Shown here in pieces: positions 56,618 through 64,000 of a DNA stretch of 64,000 bases. Source of the stretch: Lineus longissimus (taxonomy: Eukaryota; Nemertea; Pilidiophora; Heteronemertea; Lineidae). Made by a program: the position numbers and the translations under genes. Under the pieces are notes generated by a model. That model did not search any database and was not told where the DNA came from. It saw only the letters and a program-made list of their open reading frames with translations. Positions within the stretch are counted from its first letter, which is position 1. Each line of letters starts with the position of its first letter. The stretch spans positions 25,452,646 to 25,516,645 of the forward strand of contig NC_088311.1 in the NCBI RefSeq assembly GCF_910592395.1. The letters are read 5' to 3'.

Positions 56618-59600
56618 ATGATGGGGGTTTGCGAAGACAGCAACACAGTCACAGCTGAAAAGCAACCGATGTAAGTGATCGTCTATTTGATTTTGTTGCT
56701 GCTACTACGTAAATACGTTACGTGTCAAAAATATTTTGAGTTTGACACGACTCTGTGACGTCTGTCTCTGTCTCTGGGTTGAGTTTGACCATGTTACAGG
56801 CACTACACACACCTTTTACACAGAGTCAAGGCACTGAGTCTGCTGTCAATGTCAGTGCAAAGGTCATGACGGTGATCGTGATGATCAGGTTTCTGTCACT
56901 CATCACTATCAAAAGGCAGCAACACCTACCGGGCCGGGGATTTTTTTCCTGTTCTCTGCCCACCCCGACCCCGACTTAACCTTATCAACCCATATTTTGC
57001 ATCAAATCCCTGTGGCAGCAACCATTGGTTTGGAATTGAGGAATGGGCACTTTTCCAGATACCGGTACCATCTAGGGTGGGCAAAACGTAACTACCATCA
57101 CAATATATTTTTAAGGTCAATGATGCCAGACAATGCCCCACGAGCCATTGTCTGGCATCTTTTACCGTGAAGATCTATTGTAGAGATGGTTTGTTTGGCT
57201 GACCCTATAGTGGTACGTACCGGCGTATCTGGCAAAGGGCCTATTTATTCCATATTTTGGCTGGTTTTTCTTCAGATTCATCAAAGATGACCTCAAGAAT
57301 GTTTCATCGCCAAGAAAGCAGAAGATGTCAAAGCACAAGTCACCAAAACGTTGTAAACACGAGAAGATGGATACAGAAGTTGAGATGTCGAGGGGCAAGG
57401 GAAAAAGACGTCTCAGAAGGTTTGAGAACTGTAAGCACATTTTAAGCACTGTGACTCGTGCTTTTCTCAGGCTTTTCTGAGGTCTTCATCATCTCTGGAT
57501 GAAGCGTCATTCTGACTTTGACTTGAGGAACAGTCCTCTGTCTCGAGGCATCATGGGTATTGTATTATGACGGGTAAGTTCATTGGCGAACTGCTGGCAT
57601 GGCGAGTCTATACAATAGTGCAGTGTTTGTCATCGTTATTGTTGTTTGTAACTCATGTGATGTGTGAGTGGCCTGTTCGATAGGTCTTACTGGTGCCAGT
57701 TGTGCCAAGGCCTGAGCTGTGTGAGTGGCCTGTTCGATAGGTCTTACTGGTCCCAGTTGTGCCAAGGCCTGTGATGTGTGAGTGGCCTGTTCGATAGGTC
57801 TTACTGGTGCCAGTTGTGCCAAGGCCTGTGATGTGTGAGTGGCCTGTTCGATAGGTCTTACTGGTGCCAGTTGTGCCAAGGCCTGAGCTGTGTGAGTGGC
57901 CTGTTCGATAGGTCTTACTGGTGCCAGTTGTGCCAAGGCCTGTGATGTGTGAGTGGCCTGTTTGATAGGTCTTACTGGTGCCAGTTGTGCCAAGGCCTGT
58001 GATGTGTGAGTGGCCTGTTCGATAGGTCTTACTGGTCCCAGTTGTGCCAAGGCCTGTGATGTGTGAGTGGCCTGTTCGATAGGTCTTACTGGTGCCAGTT
58101 GTGCCAAGGCCTGTGATGTGTGAGTGGCCTGTTTGATAGGTCTTACTGGTCCCAGTTGTGCCAAGGCCTGTGATGTGTGAGTGGCCTGCTCGATAGGTCT
58201 TACTGGTCCCAGTTGTGCCAAGGCCTGTGATGTGTGAGTGGCCTGTTTGATAGGTCTTACTGGTGCCAGTTGTGCCAAGGCCTGTGATGTGTGAGTGGCC
58301 TGTTCGATAGGTCTTACTGGTCCCAGTTGTGCCAAGGCCTGTGATGTGTGAGTGGCCTGTTTGATAGGTCTTACTGGTCCCAGTTGTGCCAAGACCTGTG
58401 ATGTGTGAGTGGCCTGTTTGATAGGTCTTACTGGTCCCAGTTGTGCCAAGGCCTGTGATGTGTGAGTGGCCTGCTCGATAGGTCTTACTGGTGCCAGTTG
58501 TGCCAAGGCCTGTGATGTGTGAGTGGCCTGTTCGATAGGTCTTACTGGTCCCAGTTGTGCCAAGGCCTGTGATGTGTGAGTGGCCTGCTCGATAGGTCTT
58601 ACTGGTCCCAGTTGTGCCAAGGCCTGTGATGTGTGAGTGGCCTGTTTGATAGGTCTTACTGGTCCCAGTTGTGCCAAGGCCTGTGATGTGTGAGTGGCCT
58701 GTTCGATAGGTCTTACTGGTGCCAGTTGTGCCAAGGCCTGTGATGTGTGAGTGGCCTGTTCGATAGGTCTTACTGGTGCCAGTTGTGCCAAGGCCTGTGA
58801 TGTGTGAGTGGCCTGTTCGATAGGTCTTACTGGTCCCAGTTGTGCCAAGGCCTGTGATGTGTGAGTGGCCTGTTTGATAGGTCTTACTGGTCCCAGTTGT
58901 GCCAAGGCCTGTGATGTGTGAGTGGCCTGTTCGATAGGTCTTACTGGTCCCAGTTGTGCCAAGGCCTGTGATGTGTGAGTGGCCTGTTTGATAGGTCTTA
59001 CTGGTCCCAGTTGTGCCAAGGCCTGTGATGTGTGAGTGGCCTGCTCGATAGGTCTTACTGGTGCCAGTTGTGCCAAGGCCTGTGATGTGTGAGTGGCCTG
59101 TTTGATAGGTCTTACTGGTGCCAGTTGTGCCAAGGCCTGTGATGTGTGAGTGGCCTGTTCGATAGGTCTTACTGGTCCCAGTTGTGCCAAGGCCTGTGAT
59201 GTGTGAGTGGCCTGTTCGATAGGTCTTACTGGTGCCAGTTGTGCCAAGGCCTGTGATGTGTGAGTGGCCTGCTCGATAGGTCTTACTGGTGCCAGTTGTG
59301 CCAAGGCCTGTGATGTGTGAGTGGCCTGTTCGATAGGTCTTACTGGTGCCAGTTGTGCCAAGGCCTGTGATGTGTGAGTGGCCTGTTTGATAGGTCTTAC
59401 TGGTGCCAGTTGTGCCAAGGCCTGTGATGTGTGAGTGGCCTGCTCGATAGGTCTTACTGGTGCCAGTTGTGCCAAGGCCTGTGATGTGTGAGTGGCCTGT
59501 TCGATAGGTCTTACTGGTCCCAGTTGTGCCAAGGCCTGTGATGTGTGAGTGGCCTGTTTGATAGGTCTTACTGGTGCCAGTTGTGCCAAGGCCTGTGATG

Positions 59601-62600
59601 TGTGAGTGGCCTGTTCGATAGGTCTTACTGGTGCCAGTTGTGCCAAGGCCTGTGATGTGTGAGTGGCCTGTTTGATAGGTCTTACTGGTCCCAGTTGTGC
59701 CAAGGCCTGTGATGTGTGAGTGGCCTGCTCGATAGGTCTTACTGGTGCCAGTTGTGCCAAGGCCTGTGATGTGTGAGTGGCCTGTTTGATAGGTCTTACT
59801 GGTGCCAGTTGTGCCAAGGCCTGTGATGTGTGAGTGGCCTGTTTGATAGGTCTTACTGGTGCCAGTTGTGCCAAGGCCTGTGATGTGTGAGTGGCCTGTT
59901 CGATAGGTCTTACTGGTGCCAGTTGTGCCAAGGCCTGTGATGTGTGAGTGGCCTGTTTGATAGGTCTTACTGGTGCCAGTTGTGCCAAGGCCTGTGATGT
60001 GTGAGTGGCCTGTTTGATAGGTCTTACTGGTGCCAGTTGTGCCACGGCCTGTGATGTGTGAGTGGCCTGTTTGATAGGTCTTACTGGTGCCAGTTGTGCC
60101 AAGGCCTGTGATGTGTGAGTGGCCTGCTCGATAGGTCTTACTGGTGCCAGTTGTGCCAAGGCCTGTGATGTGTGAGTGGCCTGTTCGATAGGTCTTACTG
60201 GTGCCAGTTGTGCCAAGGCCTGTGATGTGTGAGTGGCCTGTTCGATAGGTCTTACTGGTCCTAGCCGTGCCACGGCCAGAGCTGTGTGAGTGGCCTGTTT
60301 GATAGGTCTTACTGGTGCCAGTTGTGCCAAGGCCTGTGATGTGTGAGTGGCCTGTTCGATAGGTCTTACTGGTGCCAGTTGTGCCAAGGCCTGTGATGTG
60401 TGAGTGGCCTGTTTGATAGGTCTTACTGGTGCCAGTTGTGCCAAGGCCTGTGATGTGTGAGTGGCCTGTTCGATAGGTCTTACTGGTCCCAGTTGTGCCA
60501 AGGCCTGTGATGTGTGAGTGGCCTGTTTGATAGGTCTTACTGGTGCCAGTTGTGCCAAGGCCTGTGATGTGTGAGTGGCCTGTTCGATAGGTCTTACTGG
60601 TGCCAGGCGTGTGAGACCAACCTAACATACTTTTCATTCTCACAAGCGTCAAGTTGGCGAAAATTGTCATCTGCTATAAACTATGTTACGATTATTTACC
60701 TAACAATCAATCTGGTGACTACAATGGTCTCTGGTCATTTCATTTCAGTAATAAAGAAGAGAGACTTGCTTGGATTTGATTGGAAGTGTTCCAAATGATT
60801 TGCATGTTGCTTGCTGCAGCCTGTCACAAGATTATTACATCTTGAGCACATCTGAAGTGCTTAAAGAATCGCCACATTCAAAAAGTTCAGCATGAAAGTG
60901 AGAGATGCTAGTGCTCACTCCTAAATAAGTAGAGACGACGGCCAGGGTTAATAAAGCTAAAATAATTAAGTGGGATCTTGTTTAAAAACAAGTTTAATTT
61001 GTAAGGTTTCATGTGATTTCAGTGAAGTACCTTTTAAGTCTGGTCGAGAGTGAAGACTTGGATGAGATGAATATTGGTGACTTCATGGAGCCAACCATGT
61101 CGGCCTTCGCTGAGCTGTTGGCAGAACAAGAAAAGATGAAGGTAGGAAGATGATTTGACCTATGAACTCGTGTCAGCTTCCCCTTCATATACTCCTCATC
61201 TCTTTAATCTGTCCGTGTGTCATTAGTGTAAAGCCCATTCAATAGATGAGTACTAGTGGTTAGAATACACATGATAGATCACCATGTTCATATTGGAGAG
61301 GTGAACAATATCATGTGTCATCATCACCATCGGACGTCTCACCAGATATTCAGGCTGCCCCTCTAATTCTAAAGCATGGCATGTTTGGTTGCAGGTGTGG
61401 AATGATTTCGTCAACCACACGGAAGAAGAACAGAACTTCTTCCTGCAGAATCAGCAGTATTCTGATGAGGCTGCGGGGGAGGTTGGAGAGACGTCAAGCA
61501 AACCTGCTCAGGATGACCATGACTGGGTGCATCTTGATGATAAGCGAGAGGGTAAGTTCTCAATGAAGAATAGCGACAATGCTCTTAATTACCGCCGTGT
61601 GCAACAATTGGTCAGATTATATGTAGACATGGGCATCATACGTGCCGACCTTAGTCTGGTTGATAGCCCACCAACCTCGGCCAGGTTGCACTTGTGTGCA
61701 GGTAACATGCTCTCATCAGATCTGGTGGCCAAGCATGACAGTGAAGGAGTGGTTGTGACTGCCGGTTGTCGTGGACTCCTGTAGCAGCAGGACACCGTTC
61801 CTGTAGGACACACGGGCCACAGATATGACAGCTTCTTCAAAACACACACCTTGATGTATGCGCTTGTTCCAAACATAACCGAGCTTGCCTGATATATTTC
61901 ACCTTGTTCTAATGTGCCATGTGCGTGTCTTCTTCAGCTCACCCTGCCTTCTCTGCTGATGAGTGCTTCCAAAGAATTGATTCGAATCTCAAAGCCTTGC
62001 TGCATAAGAGGCAACTGCCGAGGGTACGTAGACACACTATCAGTTGTGGTTCATGGTTTGAGGGAAATATGTGTTGCTGCTTGTCTCATTCATTGCTGAC
62101 AACCTCACAGAGTGTCTGTCGTTACGCGGGTCCTGTCTCTCATTGCTGACAACCTCACAGAGTGTCTGTCATTACACGGGTCCTGTCTCATTCATTGCTG
62201 ACAACCTCACAGAGTGTCTGTCGTTACGCAGGTCCTGTCTCATTCATTGCTGACAACCTCACAGAGTGTCTGTCGTTACGCGGGTCCTGTCTCATTCATT
62301 GCTGACAACCTCACAGAGTGTCTGTCGTTACACGGGTCCTGTCTCATTCATTGCTGACAACCTCACAGAGTGTCTGTCGTTACGCGGGTCCTGTCTCATT
62401 CATTGCTGACAACCTCACAGAGTGTCTGTCGTTACGCGGGTCCTGTCTCATTCATTGCTGACAACCTCACAGAGTGTCTGTCGTTACGCGGGTCCTGTCT
62501 CTCATTGCTGACAACCTCACAGAGTGTCTGTCGTTACGCAGGTCCTGTCTCTCATTGCTGACAACCTCACAGAGTGTCTGTCGTTACGCAGGTCCTGTCT

Positions 62601-63307
62601 CTCATTGCTGACAACCTCACAGAGTGTCTGTCGTTACGCAGGTCCTGTCTCTCATTGCTGACAACCTCACAGAGTGTCTGTCGTTACGCAGGTCCTGTCT
62701 CTCATTGCTGACAACCTCACAGAGTGTCTGTCGTTACGCAGGTCCTGAATGCTGTTCGGGTGGTGGTGGTTCTGGTGTAGTTGATAGGTTGTTCTCATCA
62801 GGTTAACTTCCCCACTGACTCAACCTTACTCAAGGTGTTGTCTTCTTTCAGGGTGTCATCTGCCAACTTGAAGAGCAGATCATTATGTTCTTCAAGGAAT
62901 GGCCGACATCTGTGTACGTCTCTAAAGTGCCAAGCAGTTTTGAGCGGCTGCTGCTTCATGCTGTCTGTCAGTACCTTGATCTCAAATCACACAGTAAGTA
63001 TCAGTAAACATGGTATTCAAAAGCAATCTTGCCCTATTCACTTTATGTATTAGGAAGTCTAATTAAAATAATGTTAACTTGGATCAAAGGTCACAGAAAT
63101 CTCCATCTTGCCGATTATCTCTCATTTGTTAGGTCACAGAGATCTCCATCTTGCCGATTATCTCTCATTTGTTTAACTATTTCCTTCCTTGTAGGTTTTT
63201 GCTGTCAAGGAGAAAGACAAACAGAAGTTGAAAACAAGCACCAAACATTTCTCCCACCTGACACTGCGCTCAGCACATATCTGGAATCAAAATTGGTGCT
63301 TCATTGA
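56618..63307 (+). CDS. R3HDM4: R3H domain-containing protein 4 homologue, complete, 7 coding exons
   Basis: Exons: 56618-56670, 57276-57430, 61023-61141, 61395-61551, 61938-62023, 62852-62993 and 63195-63307. They total 825 nt, or 274 residues (human 268). The start was chosen because ATGATGGGGG opens a 17-codon frame that ends CCGAT|GTAAGT and joins in phase to exon 2. Conserved blocks are GKGKRRLRRFEN then LKYLLSLVE (exons 2-3), VWNDFVNHTEEEQ (exon 4), HPAFSADECFQRIDSNLKAL (exon 5), the R3H motif in FERLLLHAVCQYLDL (Arg-x3-His, exon 6), and FLPPDTALSTYLES near the C-terminus. R3H domains bind single-stranded nucleic acid; R3HDM4 itself has no well-established function. The N-terminal third is Lys/Arg-rich, suggesting nuclear location (inference). 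The stop codon lies in the first unit of a 34-bp tandem array. The gene is divergent from NAGLU. Confidence 0.95.
57655..60607. repeat. Large minisatellite, 57-bp unit, about 52 copies
   Basis: The unit runs CTTACTGGTGCCAGTTGTGC, CAAGGCCTGTGATGTGTGAG and TGGCCTGTTCGATAGGT. Nearly all variation is at two places: GGTGCC/GGTCCC and TTCGAT/TTTGAT/CTCGAT. The unit is 19 codons long and stop-free in two minus frames, giving spurious ORFs of 992 and 1005 codons. It fills most of R3HDM4 intron 2. Confidence 0.98.
62085..62745. repeat. Minisatellite, about 48-52-bp unit, about 13 copies
   Basis: The unit holds CATTGCTGACAACCTCACAG, AGTGTCTGTCGTTACGCGGG and TCCTGTCTCATT. It lies in R3HDM4 intron 5, about 60 bp after the exon 5 donor. 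Confidence 0.95.
63090..63178. repeat. Two-copy tandem duplication of about 43 bp
   Basis: AGGTCACAGAAATCTCCATC then TTGCCGATTATCTCTCATTTG is repeated with one change just before the acceptor of R3HDM4 exon 7. Confidence 0.9.
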
Positions 63308-63474
63308 CCAATGGAAGTTGGCTTGTACATGTGTCTATTGACCAATGGAAGTTGGCTTGTACATGTGTCTATTGACCAATGGAAGTTGGCTTGTACATGT
63401 GTCTATTGACCAATGGAAGTTGGCTTGTACATGTGTCTATTGACCAATGGAAGTTGGCTTGTACATGTGTCTAA
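63300..63474. repeat. Minisatellite, 34-bp unit, 5 copies, starting at the R3HDM4 stop codon
   Basis: The unit is TGACCAATGGAAGTTGGCTT then GTACATGTGTCTAT. The TGA stop at 63305-63307 is the first three bases of unit 1, so the array forms the start of the 3' UTR. Confidence 0.96.
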
Positions 63475-64000
63475 ACATTGTTAATGTTCCCATGCAGCAT
63501 TGACATGAGTCATGAAAAATCAAGTTAGTCATTATTAATGTTGTTGTGAGCTTTGCCATTTTGAAATAGCTGGCAATAGTTGACAACAAAGGTATCATGT
63601 CTGATGAATCCAATATAAATCATGGTATGAGTGTGAGTGGTTTCCACCAATCGTTTAGAACATGTACATGAATTTGATCTGTAATCATGTAAGAACTGAA
63701 AATGACACTTGTCAACAAAACCAGAAAATATTTTGAAATCTTCACCTGCTGGCAATTTCTTTTGGAAGTTATTGGCATTCTTTCAAAGACGTTTAAACCA
63801 ATCTAACTTCAATCCTTACATGATCCAGAGTTATTTATTGCTTTAATCAAAGTGCTGTTATTGTGTAATTATGATGGTTTGCCCGTCCTGTTCATCCCAG
63901 CATGTCACTAAATGTTATTGACCTGATATTAGACGCTCCCTTACTAATCAGGATACGGCAGGTTGGGTATATCATTCAGGAATATTGGGTTGATATATTA
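63475..64000. other. Probable R3HDM4 3' UTR or downstream sequence
   Basis: AT-rich, no further gene. No canonical AATAAA on the plus strand is evident close to the stop, so the poly(A) site is not placed. Confidence 0.4.

Noticed and set aside
57580-60670. Two overlapping minus-strand ORFs of about 1000 codons
   Set aside because: Both come from the stop-free 57-bp (19-codon) minisatellite inside R3HDM4 intron 2, on the antisense strand. The repeats have no protein-family features and both frames are open at once.

Overview
This is a piece of animal nuclear genome. The genes are split into short exons with GT/AG introns, and all four recognisable proteins are metazoan. RGS22 is retained in many deuterostomes and lophotrochozoans, and tRNA-derived SINEs and very abundant minisatellites are present, so I infer a bilaterian invertebrate, probably marine (echinoderm, hemichordate, cephalochordate or mollusc-like). 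The sequence alone does not let me go further.

Layout, left to right. (1) 1-13231, minus strand: the 5' half of an RGS22 homologue, eight coding exons giving 730 residues; the rest lies beyond base 1. (2) 13232-19368: intergenic, dominated by a 1.2-kb array of a 15-bp unit. (3) 19369-27341, minus strand: a complete secreted astacin-family metalloprotease, eight coding exons, 638 residues. About 20 tandem 16-residue repeats lie between its signal peptide and its prodomain. (4) 27342-30133: intergenic or 3'-UTR sequence made mostly of two minisatellites. (5) 30134-52591, minus strand, with a probable 5'-UTR exon at about 55071: a complete lysosomal alpha-N-acetylglucosaminidase (NAGLU, GH89), 22 coding exons, 792 residues. 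(6) 55.1-56.6 kb: a gap between divergent genes holding palindromic repeat motifs. (7) 56618-63307, plus strand: a complete R3HDM4 homologue, seven coding exons, 274 residues.

The four genes do not form an obvious pathway. I built each gene model by hand from splice sites, and all exon phases close exactly (1917, 2379 and 825 nt for the three complete genes). The start codons of RGS22 and R3HDM4 were fixed the same way, by phase and donor sites.

The most unusual feature is the minisatellites. More than twenty arrays with units of 15-95 bp cover roughly a fifth to a quarter of the window. Several carry splice signals in the sense orientation of their host gene. Two arrays extend into authentic NAGLU exon ends and have copied the real 5' splice site about eleven and fourteen times. 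A third array begins inside another NAGLU splice donor, and a fourth begins at the R3HDM4 stop codon. One array is translated (astacin). Intron 20 of NAGLU is almost wholly two abutting arrays. Another array carries a palindromic nuclear-receptor-like site in each unit. The very long ORFs of 200-1000 codons in this window are stop-free minisatellites, not genes, apart from the astacin repeat exon.
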